DNA of 64,000 nucleotides. It comes from an uncultured Acetatifactor sp. (GTDB lineage: Bacteria > Bacillota > Clostridia > Lachnospirales > Lachnospiraceae). The position numbers were made by a program, and so were the translations under genes. Position 1 is the first letter of the stretch, and every line of letters begins with the position of its first letter. Below are positions 26,719 to 35,097 of this stretch, piece by piece. Under the pieces are notes generated by a model. The model was not told where the DNA came from. It did no database searches and saw nothing but the letters and a program-made list of their open reading frames with translations. The stretch spans positions 1 through 64,000 of the forward strand of contig CAKRRS010000002.1 of the NCBI GenBank assembly GCA_934394665.1, read 5' to 3'.

Positions 26719-27933
26719 ATGATCAATGTAGCGGTATTGGGCTACGGCACCGTTGGAAGCGGTGTGGTGGAAGTTATCGAGAAAAATAAGGAAATGGTGA
26801 ATAAGAAATCCGCACAGGAACTGGAAGTAAAATATATCCTGGATCTGAGAGACTTTCCCGGGGATCCGTATGAAGATAAGGTCATTCATGATTTTCATAC
26901 GATTCTTGCGGATGACAGCGTGAAGATCGTCTGTGAGACCATGGGCGGTGTCGGTGCGGCATATCAGTTTACCAAACAGGCACTGGAGCTCGGCAAGAGC
27001 GTCTGCACTTCCAATAAGGAACTGGTGGCGAAGCACGGTCCGGAACTGTTGCAGATCGCAAGAGAACACAACTGCAACTACTTGTTCGAAGCGAGTGTGG
27101 GCGGCGGTATTCCCATTATCCGTCCGCTGAATTATTCCCTGACCGCAGAGAAAATCGAAGCAATCAACGGTATCCTGAACGGAACCACGAATTATATTCT
27201 GAGTAAAATGGAAAAAGAAGGAGCGGATTTTGCAACCGTGCTGAAAGAAGCACAGGACAAGGGCTATGCGGAGCGCAATCCGGAGGCGGATGTGGAAGGA
27301 TATGATGCCTGCCGTAAGATTGCCATTCTGTCTTCCCTGATGTTCGGCAAAAATGTGGACTCCGAGAAGATTCCTACCGAAGGAATCTCGAAGATCACGG
27401 CAGCAGATTTTGAATATGCAAAAGCTGCTGACAGTACCATTAAGCTGCTCGGCAGAAGCCGTGCGATTGATGATAATACCGCAGAAGTGATGGTGGCACC
27501 GTTTTTACTCTCCAAAGAGCATCCGCTTTCTATGGTACACGGTGTATTCAATGCTGTGTTTGTCACCGGCAATATGCTGGGAGATTCCATGTACTACGGC
27601 AGAGGAGCGGGTAAGCTTCCGACAGCCAGTGCGGTAGTATCGGATGTGATCGACTGCGCAAGACACCAGGGCAAAGTGATCATGTGCTTCTGGGAGCAAG
27701 AAGAGATACGACTGGCGGATATCGGGGAGACCGAGAGAAGCTTTTTTGTAAGAGCGAAGAAAGGGGCTGAGGCATCCGTTGAAGCAGCATTTCCGGGCGG
27801 CAGGATGATCCATCTTGCAGATCGCAAGGAAGATTTCGGATACTTTACACCGATCATGAAAGAAAAAGAGTTCTTTGCAAAATACGAAGCACTGGGAGAA
27901 CAGATGCTCAGCAGGATCCGTTGTGTATCATAA
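26719..27933 (+). CDS. hom: Homoserine dehydrogenase
   Basis: Reduces aspartate semialdehyde to homoserine with NAD(P)H. About 404 residues: Rossmann motif AVLGYGTVGSGVVEV, the substrate domain NGILNGTTNYIL and the catalytic region YAERNPEADVEGYDACRK, and a C-terminal ACT-like tail (SFFVRAKKGA...) of the kind that gives threonine feedback. The start is uncertain: the ATG at 26719 gives the conserved MINVAVLGYG, while upstream in-frame codons at 26665 (GTG), 26680 (ATG, very close to AGAGGA) and 26707 would add non-conserved basic residues. It follows the ACT protein by less than 100 bases. Confidence 0.93.
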   Translation: MINVAVLGYGTVGSGVVEVIEKNKEMVNKKSAQELEVKYILDLRDFPGDPYEDKVIHDFHTILADDSVKIVCETMGGVGAAYQFTKQALELGKSVCTSNKELVAKHGPELLQIAREHNCNYLFEASVGGGIPIIRPLNYSLTAEKIEAINGILNGTTNYILSKMEKEGADFATVLKEAQDKGYAERNPEADVEGYDACRKIAILSSLMFGKNVDSEKIPTEGISKITAADFEYAKAADSTIKLLGRSRAIDDNTAEVMVAPFLLSKEHPLSMVHGVFNAVFVTGNMLGDSMYYGRGAGKLPTASAVVSDVIDCARHQGKVIMCFWEQEEIRLADIGETERSFFVRAKKGAEASVEAAFPGGRMIHLADRKEDFGYFTPIMKEKEFFAKYEALGEQMLSRIRCVS

Positions 27934-28012
27934 TTGCAAATGCTATGTTCTAAACACGTCGCGTAATGCTGACAGATATATTATTATAGACAGAAGTTGA
28001 GGAGAAAATGTT

Positions 28013-29332
28013 ATGTCCAAGGTAGTAAAATTCGGAGGAAGCTCTCTGGCAAGCGCAGAGCAGTTCAAAAAAGTAGGAAGTATCATCCGTGCGGATAAAG
28101 AGAGAAGATACGTGGTACCTTCCGCACCGGGAAAAAGATTTTCCGATGATACCAAGGTGACGGATATGCTCTATGCATGCTATGATGTGGCGGAACAGGG
28201 GAAGGATTTCAGGGCAGAACTGGATGCCATCAAAGCCCGTTACCGGGAAATCATCGACGGATTGCAGCTGAATCTGGATCTGAGCGATGAATTTAAGACC
28301 ATCGAGAAGAATTTTAAGGCAAAAGTGGGCAGCAACTATGCGGCTTCTCGCGGAGAATACCTGAACGGTATTATTATGGCAAATTATCTGGGTTATGATT
28401 TCATCGATGCCGCAACCGTAATTTTCTTTGACGAGAACGGTGAGTTTGACGCTGCAAAGACCAACGAAGTACTGCGTGCCAGACTGGCAGAGAGTAAAGA
28501 AGCAGTGGTTCCCGGATTTTACGGATCTATGCCGGACGGTACGGTGAAGACATTCTCCAGAGGTGGCTCCGACATCACAGGCTCTATCGTAGCCAAGGCT
28601 GCGGGGGCTGATGTCTATGAGAACTGGACGGATGTCTCCGGTTTCCTGATCGCAGATCCCAGGATCATTGACCATCCCGAAGCGATTGAGACCATCACTT
28701 ACCGCGAACTTCGTGAGCTGGCTTACATGGGGGCAACTGTACTCCACGAGGATGCGATCTTCCCGGTACGTCAGGAGGGCATTCCCATCAATATCCGCAA
28801 TACCAATGCACCGGAGGACAACGGCACCTGGATCGTGGGAAGCACCTGTCAGAAATCCAAATATGTCATCACCGGTATCGCCGGCAAGAAGGGCTTCTGC
28901 TCCGTTAATATTGAAAAAGATATGATGAACTCCGAGATCGGTTTCGGCAGAAAGGTATTGCAGGCATTTGAGGAGAACGGCATTTCCTTCGAACATGTTC
29001 CTTCCGGCATTGATACCATGACTGTATTCGTACATCAGGACGAATTCATGCACAAGGAGCAGAAGGTAGTGGCAGGCATCCACAGACTGGCGAATCCCGA
29101 TACCATCGATATCGAGTCCGATTTGGCACTGATCGCTGTCGTGGGACGCGGCATGAAGTCCACACGCGGTACCGCAGGCAGAATCTTCTCCGCATTGGCA
29201 CACAAGAACATCAATGTCAAAATGATCGATCAGGGATCTTCCGAGCTGAATATCATCATCGGTGTGGCAAACGAAGATTTTGAGACAGCAATCAAGGCAA
29301 TCTATGATATTTTTGTGCTGACAAGACTGTAA
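28013..29332 (+). CDS. lysC: Aspartate kinase
   Basis: Phosphorylates aspartate, the first step towards lysine, threonine and methionine. 439 residues as one chain, clostridial type: the kinase domain opens KVVKFGGSSLASAEQ, with FSRGGSDITGSIVA and the conserved TDVSGFLIADPR; two ACT domains follow from about residue 300 (GIAGKKGFCSVNI, LALIAVVGRGMKSTRGT). The chain lacks an internal second start that would make a separate beta subunit. Only 79 bases separate it from hom, too few for a lysine riboswitch; feedback is probably through the ACT domains. GAGGAG lies ten bases upstream. Confidence 0.94.
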   Translation: MSKVVKFGGSSLASAEQFKKVGSIIRADKERRYVVPSAPGKRFSDDTKVTDMLYACYDVAEQGKDFRAELDAIKARYREIIDGLQLNLDLSDEFKTIEKNFKAKVGSNYAASRGEYLNGIIMANYLGYDFIDAATVIFFDENGEFDAAKTNEVLRARLAESKEAVVPGFYGSMPDGTVKTFSRGGSDITGSIVAKAAGADVYENWTDVSGFLIADPRIIDHPEAIETITYRELRELAYMGATVLHEDAIFPVRQEGIPINIRNTNAPEDNGTWIVGSTCQKSKYVITGIAGKKGFCSVNIEKDMMNSEIGFGRKVLQAFEENGISFEHVPSGIDTMTVFVHQDEFMHKEQKVVAGIHRLANPDTIDIESDLALIAVVGRGMKSTRGTAGRIFSALAHKNINVKMIDQGSSELNIIIGVANEDFETAIKAIYDIFVLTRL

Positions 29333-29345
29333 GGGAATAAATAAG

Positions 29346-29382
29346 AAAGAGACAGCGCCCGAAAGGGAACTGTCTCTTTTTC
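29346..29382 (+). terminator. Terminator after aspartate kinase
   Basis: A 10-bp stem AAAGAGACAG / CTGTCTCTTT with a 14-base loop, followed by further T. Confidence 0.88.
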
Positions 29383-29391
29383 GTGAATATA

Positions 29392-29580
29392 TTAATTTTC
29401 CGGATACTGTATCATGTCTAAAATCGGTGTCCGCATAATATATTGATAGGTCTCGAATATTTTTTTCGCAGGGACTTCTCTGGGAGAAGCCAGCCAGGTC
29501 TTAAGAATTTCTATCAACAGGATTGCGTTATAATGCGCCAGTCCCTGTGCGGTGATCAGATCACACGGCAAAAGCAGATA
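29392..29580 (-). pseudogene. Remnant: C-terminal fragment of an unidentified (possibly TetR-like) protein
   Basis: On the minus strand a frame of about 60 codons ending at the TAA at 29394-29392 reads CDLITAQGLAHYNAI ... ETYQYIMRTPILDMIQYPEN, with no stop inside and natural amino-acid composition. It has no start codon or ribosome binding site and dissolves into non-conserved sequence where the MntP-like fragment on the other strand begins. The helical, aromatic pattern recalls the ligand-binding end of TetR-family regulators, but this is only an impression. Confidence 0.4.
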
Positions 29581-29880
29581 CTGAAGATGACACTGTTGTT
29601 TATGGGATGGCAGAGTTTAGCTATGCTTTTGGGAAGTCTGATCTCGGAGATTCCTTATGTCGCCATGAATTACATGCGGACGGAAAAACTGTTTCGGGCG
29701 GCTTCGGCGGTGATATTTTTTGCAATTGCCGTCTGGCTCATGATACGGGCGCTGCGTATGCAGGATCCGTTGGAGCACAGAGAAGATGCATTTGCATGGA
29801 AGCAGTTGTGTCTCTGGGCATTGCTTACCAGCGTGGATACGTTTCTGACCGGAATCGGTATGGGATTCTTAAATACATGG
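29575..29880 (+). pseudogene. Remnant of an MntP-like (manganese efflux pump) membrane protein
   Basis: The frame beginning around 29575 encodes three membrane spans: ILKMTLLFMGWQSLAMLLGSL, RAASAVIFFAIAVWLMIRAL and ALLTSVDTFLTGIGMGFL. Order and the TS-(V/I)-D pattern match spans 2-4 of the MntP/DUF204 family. The first span with its Asp and everything after the fourth span are absent. The open frame around it (29443-29994) has unrelated ends. This is therefore a decayed or recombined fragment rather than a working transporter. Confidence 0.5.
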
Positions 29881-29954
29881 AGCATTTGTGCGGAAAATGC
29901 GCGGAATATGCGAAAAACTGGGATAAACGTGCGCAGAAGCTGTGGAACAAATAG
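29865..29954 (+). pseudogene. Remnant: orphan C-terminus in the next frame
   Basis: Immediately after the MntP-like part, the frame ending at the TAG at 29952-29954 reads YGILKYMEHLCGKCAEYA then KNWDKRAQKLWNK, a plausible basic, helical protein C-terminus. No start or upstream domain belongs to it. I cannot assign a family. Confidence 0.3.
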
Positions 29955-29994
29955 TATAGTTATACATCTTTTACAAAAGTTTATATTTAGTTAA

Positions 29995-30023
29995 TTGCTT
30001 TTTGCTTTTCGGCATACCATAAT
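29995..30023 (+). promoter_or_regulatory. Possible promoter of the zinc-ribbon/DUF5685/J-domain cassette
   Basis: TTGCTT at 29995-30000 and CATAAT at 30018-30023 with a 17-base spacer, 50 bases before the first gene. Confidence 0.45.
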
Positions 30024-30073
30024 AGGAACCAAGATAAAAATGTCCCTATATGGCAGACGAAAGGTGGCACTTC

Positions 30074-30466
30074 ATGAAAGAGAAGTTACAGCGTTTCATG
30101 TGGGGGCGTTACGGCAACGACCGGTTCAATCAGTTTTTAATGATTGTGGCTCTGGGCTGCCTGGCGCTCTCTTTTTTTGGTCTCAGAATATTTTATGTGC
30201 TGGCACTGGCGTTGTTAGTTTATGCCTATTATCGCATGTTTTCCCGTGATATGAGCAAGCGCAGTGCGGAGAACCAGTGGTATCTGAAAAAAGAGATGAA
30301 AGTCCGCGGTTTTATCGCCGGTAAGAAAAAAGCGTTTGCACAGCGTAAGGACTATCGCATATTTAAGTGCCCCAAATGCGGACAGAAGCTTCGTGTGCCC
30401 AGAGGTAAGGGAAAAATTGCGATCCGGTGCAGAAAATGCGGAGAGGAATTCATCCGCAAGAGCTGA
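30074..30466 (+). CDS. Small membrane protein with C-terminal zinc ribbon
   Basis: Unknown function; 130 residues. A basic N-terminus (MKEKLQRFMWGRYGNDRFN) leads into two closely spaced membrane spans at about residues 20-58, then a basic cytoplasmic region and a C-terminal zinc ribbon FKCPKCGQKLRVPRGKG...IRCRKCGEEF with two CxxC pairs. The ATG at 30074 is chosen because AAAGGTGG precedes it; the ATG at 30050 has no clear site. It is first of a tight three-gene cassette with the DUF5685 and J-domain genes. Confidence 0.82.
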   Translation: MKEKLQRFMWGRYGNDRFNQFLMIVALGCLALSFFGLRIFYVLALALLVYAYYRMFSRDMSKRSAENQWYLKKEMKVRGFIAGKKKAFAQRKDYRIFKCPKCGQKLRVPRGKGKIAIRCRKCGEEFIRKS

Positions 30467-30497
30467 CAAAAAGCTGACGGAAAGGATGGTGAGCCGG

Positions 30498-31355
30498 ATG
30501 TTTGGATATATTGTAATGAATCAGTCGGAAATGAAATTTAAGGAATATGATGTGTATCATTCCTACTATTGCGGATTGTGTCAGAGCCTGAAGGAACGAT
30601 ACGGTGCTTTGGGACAGCTCTCCCTGAATTATGACATGACATTTATTCTGATGCTGCTCACCGGTTTGTATGAACCGGAGGATACGGAAGCAAGCTGCAG
30701 ATGCGTGGCACATCCTTTTGAAAAACATCTGACCAGGAGAAATATTTTTACGGATTATGTAGCGGATATGACGGTGTTGTTTTCCTGTTACAAGGCGGAG
30801 GACGACTGGGAGGACGAGCATAAGCTGAAGGGTCTGGTCTGCAGTTCACTGCTTGGCAGAAAGCTGAAAAAGAAGCCGTTATTATATCCCGGAAAAGTGC
30901 GGAATATTTCTATGGCAATGCAGAATTTTTCCGAAGCGGAGAAAAAGGGGGATGCGGATATCGATACCATGGCGGGACTGTTTGGCCAGGTCATGGCACA
31001 GATCGTATCCTGCCGTGAGGATGAATGGCAGGAAAATCTGGAACGACTGGGATTTTTCCTGGGAAAATTCATCTATCTGCTGGATGCCTATGAGGATATC
31101 GAACAGGATATCAAGAACGGAACGTATAATCCGTTGAAAAAACGGTACGAAGAACCGGGATTTGAAGAAGAGTGCAGACAGATTCTGACCATGATGATGT
31201 CGGAATGTTGTAAAGAATTCGAGCAGCTTCCCATTTTGCAGAATGTGGATATCCTGCGGAATATTCTGTATTCCGGTGTCTGGTGCCGCTACGAGATCGT
31301 ACGGAAAAAACGGGAGAAAAGCAGTGCAAAAGAGGTAACGGGAAATGAGTTATGA
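30498..31355 (+). CDS. DUF5685 family protein
   Basis: A 285-residue cytoplasmic protein of unknown function. The family hallmark is the start [14 protein letters not shown] followed by [20 protein letters not shown] with a CxxC, then a helix-rich body with another Cys pair (CRCVAHPF) and the acidic segment [20 protein letters not shown], reminiscent of metal-binding DxxxD helices in all-alpha enzymes. The paired Cys and Asp/Glu helices suggest a bound metal, but this is inference. Start: ATG at 30498 behind GGAAAGG; in-frame codons upstream overlap the previous gene. It overlaps the J-domain gene by 11 bases. Confidence 0.82.
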   Translation: MFGYIVMNQSEMKFKEYDVYHSYYCGLCQSLKERYGALGQLSLNYDMTFILMLLTGLYEPEDTEASCRCVAHPFEKHLTRRNIFTDYVADMTVLFSCYKAEDDWEDEHKLKGLVCSSLLGRKLKKKPLLYPGKVRNISMAMQNFSEAEKKGDADIDTMAGLFGQVMAQIVSCREDEWQENLERLGFFLGKFIYLLDAYEDIEQDIKNGTYNPLKKRYEEPGFEEECRQILTMMMSECCKEFEQLPILQNVDILRNILYSGVWCRYEIVRKKREKSSAKEVTGNEL

Positions 31356-32106
31356 TCCATACAGTGTCCTCGGAGTGAGCAGAGATGCCACGGAAGAGGA
31401 AATCAAAAAAGCATATAAGGCACTGAGCAGAAAATATCATCCCGATGCTAATATCAACAACCCCAACAAAGCACAGGCGGAAGAAAAATTCAAGGAGATT
31501 CAGGCCGCTTATCAGCAGATCATGAAGGAACGGACCGAAGGCTACAGCTATGGCGGCGGTTATAGCAGTCAGAATTACGGCGGCAGCCGCAGCAACTATA
31601 GCGGCGGACAAAGCTACGGAGGTTACGGCGGCTACGGGCAGGGGTTCGGAGGTTTTGGTGACTTCTGGCAGCAGGCGGGCTGGCAGGAACAGACCTCCGG
31701 TTATGAAGAAGAACCGAGACTGCGTGCAGCCGGCAATTACCTTAGAAACGGCTATTACAGAGAAGCAAGAAATACGCTGGACGGCATGGGCGAACATGAG
31801 AAAACGGCCCGGTGGTATTATTACAGTGCTGTGGCACATTCCGGCCTTGGCAACAATGTGGCGGCGTTAGAACATGCCAATAAGGCGGTGGTGCTGGATC
31901 CACAGAATATGGAATATCAGGTACTGTTGCAGAGACTGCAGAGCGGCGGACAGTGGTATGAGAGCAGACAGGCCGCCTATGGTTATCCGCATGTGGGCGG
32001 AAACAATCTGTGCCTGAAGATCTGTCTGGCAAATCTTTTCTGCAATCTCTGCTGTGGTGGCGGAGGCTTATGTTTCGGCGGTTACGGCGGACGAGGGATG
32101 TATTAA
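31345..32106 (+). CDS. J-domain (DnaJ-like) protein with Gly/Tyr linker, TPR-like region and Cys-rich C-terminus
   Basis: A 253-residue co-chaperone of class C type. Residues 3-65 are a J domain with the HPD tripeptide at 32-34, which stimulates DnaK ATPase. Then comes a Gly/Tyr/Ser linker (about 68-115), a helical segment with two TPR-like repeats (about 125-195: [28 protein letters not shown]), and a hydrophobic, Cys-rich end ([24 protein letters not shown]). It lacks the zinc and substrate domains of true DnaJ. Coupled to DUF5685 by an 11-base overlap, so that protein is a likely client or partner. Confidence 0.88.
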   Translation: MSYDPYSVLGVSRDATEEEIKKAYKALSRKYHPDANINNPNKAQAEEKFKEIQAAYQQIMKERTEGYSYGGGYSSQNYGGSRSNYSGGQSYGGYGGYGQGFGGFGDFWQQAGWQEQTSGYEEEPRLRAAGNYLRNGYYREARNTLDGMGEHEKTARWYYYSAVAHSGLGNNVAALEHANKAVVLDPQNMEYQVLLQRLQSGGQWYESRQAAYGYPHVGGNNLCLKICLANLFCNLCCGGGGLCFGGYGGRGMY

Positions 32107-32130
32107 GGGATTATGTTTTTAAAAAGATAC

Positions 32131-32159
32131 TTGCTTTTTTCAGGTATCCTCACTATAAT
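32131..32159 (+). promoter_or_regulatory. Promoter of nrdD-nrdG
   Basis: TTGCTT at 32131-32136 and TATAAT at 32154-32159 with a 17-base spacer. An NrdR-like box covers the -10. Confidence 0.65.
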
Positions 32160-32164
32160 ATTAG
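32151..32164 (+). promoter_or_regulatory. NrdR-like box 1
   Basis: CACTATAATATTAG: the left half CACTATA is a perfect NrdR half-site, the right half is imperfect. It overlaps the -10 hexamer, the usual position for this ribonucleotide reductase repressor. Confidence 0.45.
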
Positions 32165-32197
32165 ATACAAGATGTAGATACGAAAAAGAATGAAAAA

Positions 32198-32211
32198 CAC
32201 AAAATCTAGTG
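32198..32211 (+). promoter_or_regulatory. NrdR-like box 2
   Basis: CACAAAATCTAGTG is an imperfect inverted repeat in NrdR style, centred 47 bases from box 1. That spacing is larger than the usual three helical turns, so the pair is tentative. Confidence 0.4.
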
Positions 32212-32230
32212 AAAAACTATGATTTGTAGA

Positions 32231-32272
32231 AAAAGTCGTGTCGGGAACTTGCTTCCGATGCGGCTTTTCTTT
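32231..32272 (+). terminator. Terminator-like hairpin in the nrdD leader
   Basis: AAAAGTCGTGTCGG (32231-32244) pairs over all 14 positions, counting three G-U pairs, with CCGATGCGGCTTTT (32255-32268) around a 10-base loop and continues into TTTTCTTT. It lies between the nrdD promoter and its start codon and could act as an attenuator; otherwise it ends the upstream J-domain operon. Confidence 0.65.
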
Positions 32273-32328
32273 CGACTTATGGCGGTATTCGTATGCATTG
32301 GGAAAGAAGTAAAGTGAGGGAAACAGGA

Positions 32329-34455
32329 ATGAAGATTCAGAAGAGAGACGGACGCGTAGTACCTTATGAGGAGGAGAAGATCCGTGCGGCCATTCATAAG
32401 GCAAACAATGAGGTGGAAGAACGGTATCGTGCCAGTGAAGGACTGATCGAGGAAATTCTGGAGGATGTAAAGCAGGAGGGCAAGGAGACCCTGACCGTGG
32501 AGCATATTCAGGATATGATCGAGGAGCACCTTGTAGAGCACAACAAATATACCCTGGCAAAGAAGTATATCGTATATCGTTACCAGAGAAGTCTGCTTCG
32601 TAAGTCCAACACTACGGATGAATCTATCTTAAAACTGATCCGCAATGAGAATAAAGAGCTGGCGGAGGAAAATTCCAACAAAAATACCCGTCTGGCATCC
32701 ACGCAGAGAGACTATATCGCGGGCGAAGTATCCCGTGATGTGACCAGACGTCTGTTGTTACCGGAGCATATTGCCATGGCACATGATAATGGCGTGCTGC
32801 ATTTCCATGATGCGGACTATTTTATCCAGCCGATCTTTAACTGCTGTCTGATCAATATCAAGGACATGCTGGACAACGGCACCTCCATCAACGGCAAGAT
32901 GATCGAGTCTCCCAAGAGCTTTCAGGTGGCTTGTACCGTAACGACCCAGATCATTGCGGCGGTAGCCAGCAACCAGTACGGCGGACAGAGTGTCAATATC
33001 AAGCATTTGGGAAAATATCTGCGTAAGAGTAAAGAAAAATTTGCAAAGCAGCTGGAAGAGGAGTTCGGTGATACCCTGGATCAGGCAGCCAAGGATAAGA
33101 TCGTTGAAATGCGTCTGCATGATGAGTTGAAATCCGGTGTCCAGACGATCCAGTATCAGATCAACACACTGATGACGACCAACGGACAGTCCCCTTTTGT
33201 GACTTTGTTCCTGCACATTGATGAAAATGACGAATATGTGGAAGAGACTGTCCAGATCATCATGGAAATCCTGCGTCAGCGCATTGAGGGAACCAAGAAC
33301 GAGAAGGGCGTCTATGTCACTCCTGCATTCCCCAAGCTGGTTTACGTACTGGATGAGAATAACTGTCTGAAAGGCGGAAAATACGATTATGTGACCAAAC
33401 TGGCCGCACAGTGCTCTGCCAAGAGAATGTATCCGGATTATATCTCTGCGAAAAAGATGCGTGAGAATTATGAGGGAAATGTATTTTCCTGCATGGGCTG
33501 CCGTTCGTTCCTGTCTCCCTGGAAGGATGAAAACGGAGAGTACAAGTGGGAAGGACGTTTCAACCAGGGTGTTGTCAGCATCAACCTGCCTCAGATCGGT
33601 ATTCTGGCAAAGGGAGATGAAGAGAAATTCTGGAAACTGCTGGACGAGCGTCTGGAATTGTGCTATGAAGCATTAATGTGCCGTCATAAGGCACTGGAGG
33701 GCGTGGTATCCGACGTGAGCCCTATCCACTGGCAGTACGGAGCAATTGCCCGTCTGAAGAAGGGGGAGACAATCGATAAATACCTGCACAACGGTTATTC
33801 CACCATGTCTCTGGGATATATCGGATTGTATGAGACTACTTATCTGATGAAAGGATGCAGCCAGACCGTGGAGCCCGGCAAGGAATTCGCACTGCGTGTC
33901 ATGGATTATATGAAGGATCGCTGCGCAAAATGGAAAGAAGAGACCGGCATCGCATTCAGCCTGTACGGGACTCCGGCCGAGACCTTATGCTATCGCTTCG
34001 CAAAGATCGATCGTGAAAAATACGGTGATATTTCCAATGTTACCGATAAGGGATATTATACGAACTCTTACCACGTGGATGTGCGTGAAAAAATCGATGC
34101 ATTTACCAAGTTCAAGATCGAGAGTGAGTTCCAGAACAAATCTCTGGGCGGCGCAATCTCTTATGTAGAGGTACCAAACCTCACCAATAACGTGGAAGCA
34201 ATCGAGGAAGTGATCCGGTTCATCTATGACAATATCCAGTACGGTGAGTTCAATACCAAGTCAGATTATTGTCAGGTATGCGGTTACGACGGTGAGATTA
34301 TGATCAACGACAGTATGGAATGGGAATGCCCCCAGTGTCATAACAAGGATCATTCGAAGATGAATGTCACCAGAAGAACCTGCGGTTATCTGGGAGAGAA
34401 TTTCTGGAATGTCGGCAAGACCAAGGAGATCAAAGCGAGAGTCCTGCATCTGTAA
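32329..34455 (+). CDS. nrdD: Anaerobic ribonucleoside-triphosphate reductase (class III)
   Basis: Oxygen-sensitive glycyl-radical enzyme that makes deoxynucleotides from NTPs. 708 residues: an ATP-cone regulatory domain at 1-95 (KIQKRDGRVVPYEEEKI), the catalytic barrel with active-site Cys region FSCMGCRSFLSPW, a zinc site CQVCGYDG...CPQC and the radical loop RRTCGYLGENFW with Gly686. The ATG at 32329 follows GAGGGA; the ATG at 32293 adds 12 non-conserved residues. nrdG follows within 51 bases. Control by NrdR is suggested by two boxes upstream. Confidence 0.97.
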   Translation: MKIQKRDGRVVPYEEEKIRAAIHKANNEVEERYRASEGLIEEILEDVKQEGKETLTVEHIQDMIEEHLVEHNKYTLAKKYIVYRYQRSLLRKSNTTDESILKLIRNENKELAEENSNKNTRLASTQRDYIAGEVSRDVTRRLLLPEHIAMAHDNGVLHFHDADYFIQPIFNCCLINIKDMLDNGTSINGKMIESPKSFQVACTVTTQIIAAVASNQYGGQSVNIKHLGKYLRKSKEKFAKQLEEEFGDTLDQAAKDKIVEMRLHDELKSGVQTIQYQINTLMTTNGQSPFVTLFLHIDENDEYVEETVQIIMEILRQRIEGTKNEKGVYVTPAFPKLVYVLDENNCLKGGKYDYVTKLAAQCSAKRMYPDYISAKKMRENYEGNVFSCMGCRSFLSPWKDENGEYKWEGRFNQGVVSINLPQIGILAKGDEEKFWKLLDERLELCYEALMCRHKALEGVVSDVSPIHWQYGAIARLKKGETIDKYLHNGYSTMSLGYIGLYETTYLMKGCSQTVEPGKEFALRVMDYMKDRCAKWKEETGIAFSLYGTPAETLCYRFAKIDREKYGDISNVTDKGYYTNSYHVDVREKIDAFTKFKIESEFQNKSLGGAISYVEVPNLTNNVEAIEEVIRFIYDNIQYGEFNTKSDYCQVCGYDGEIMINDSMEWECPQCHNKDHSKMNVTRRTCGYLGENFWNVGKTKEIKARVLHL

Positions 34456-34506
34456 TTCAGGAATTGTAAAATAATGCAGAATTTCCAATAGGAAGGGGAA
34501 GATCCT

Positions 34507-35028
34507 ATGAACTATGCAACCATCAAAAAAACAGACGTTGCAAACGGTCCCGGCGTGAGAGTGTCGTTGTTCGTCAGCGGCTGTACCCATCATTGCAAGG
34601 GATGTTTTAACAGCGAAGCCTGGGATTTTCACTATGGACAGGCATACACAGAGGAAACAGAACAGGAGATCTTACAAGCACTGGCCCCGGACTATATCCG
34701 GGGCTTGAGCTTACTGGGAGGGGAACCCATGGAACCGGAGAACCGGGGAACGGTACTTTCTCTGGTGAAAAAGGTACGAGAGCGATATCCGCAGAAAACG
34801 ATATGGTGCTACACTGGGTATGATTTTGACAAGGATCTGCTGCCCTGGATGGAAGCAGGAGATCCGGTAATGAAGGAGCTTCTGCCGCTTCTGGATGTTA
34901 TCGTGGACGGAGAGTACAAGGAAGCATACAGAAATCTGAGATTACCATTTCGTGGCTCAGAGAATCAGCGGATTTTAGATGTGCCATTGTCTTTAAAGGA
35001 AAAATGTGGTAAAATCTTATATACATAA
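34507..35028 (+). CDS. nrdG: Anaerobic ribonucleotide reductase activating protein
   Basis: Radical-SAM activase that installs the glycyl radical on NrdD. 173 residues with Cys26, Cys30 and Cys33 in SGCTHHCKGCFN binding the 4Fe-4S cluster, GLSLLGGEPM and WCYTGYDFD. Typical size and placement directly downstream of nrdD. AGGAAGGGG ribosome binding site. Confidence 0.97.
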   Translation: MNYATIKKTDVANGPGVRVSLFVSGCTHHCKGCFNSEAWDFHYGQAYTEETEQEILQALAPDYIRGLSLLGGEPMEPENRGTVLSLVKKVRERYPQKTIWCYTGYDFDKDLLPWMEAGDPVMKELLPLLDVIVDGEYKEAYRNLRLPFRGSENQRILDVPLSLKEKCGKILYT

Positions 35029-35097
35029 GAGGATTCGGGTCGAAAAAGGGATATCGGTCCGAAAATAAAAACAAAAGTGTGAGGGAGTAATACAAGT

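Noticed and set aside
27934-28012. Possible lysine riboswitch before the aspartate kinase
   Set aside because: The gap is 79 bases, far too short for the roughly 170-base lysine aptamer, and no L-box motifs are present.
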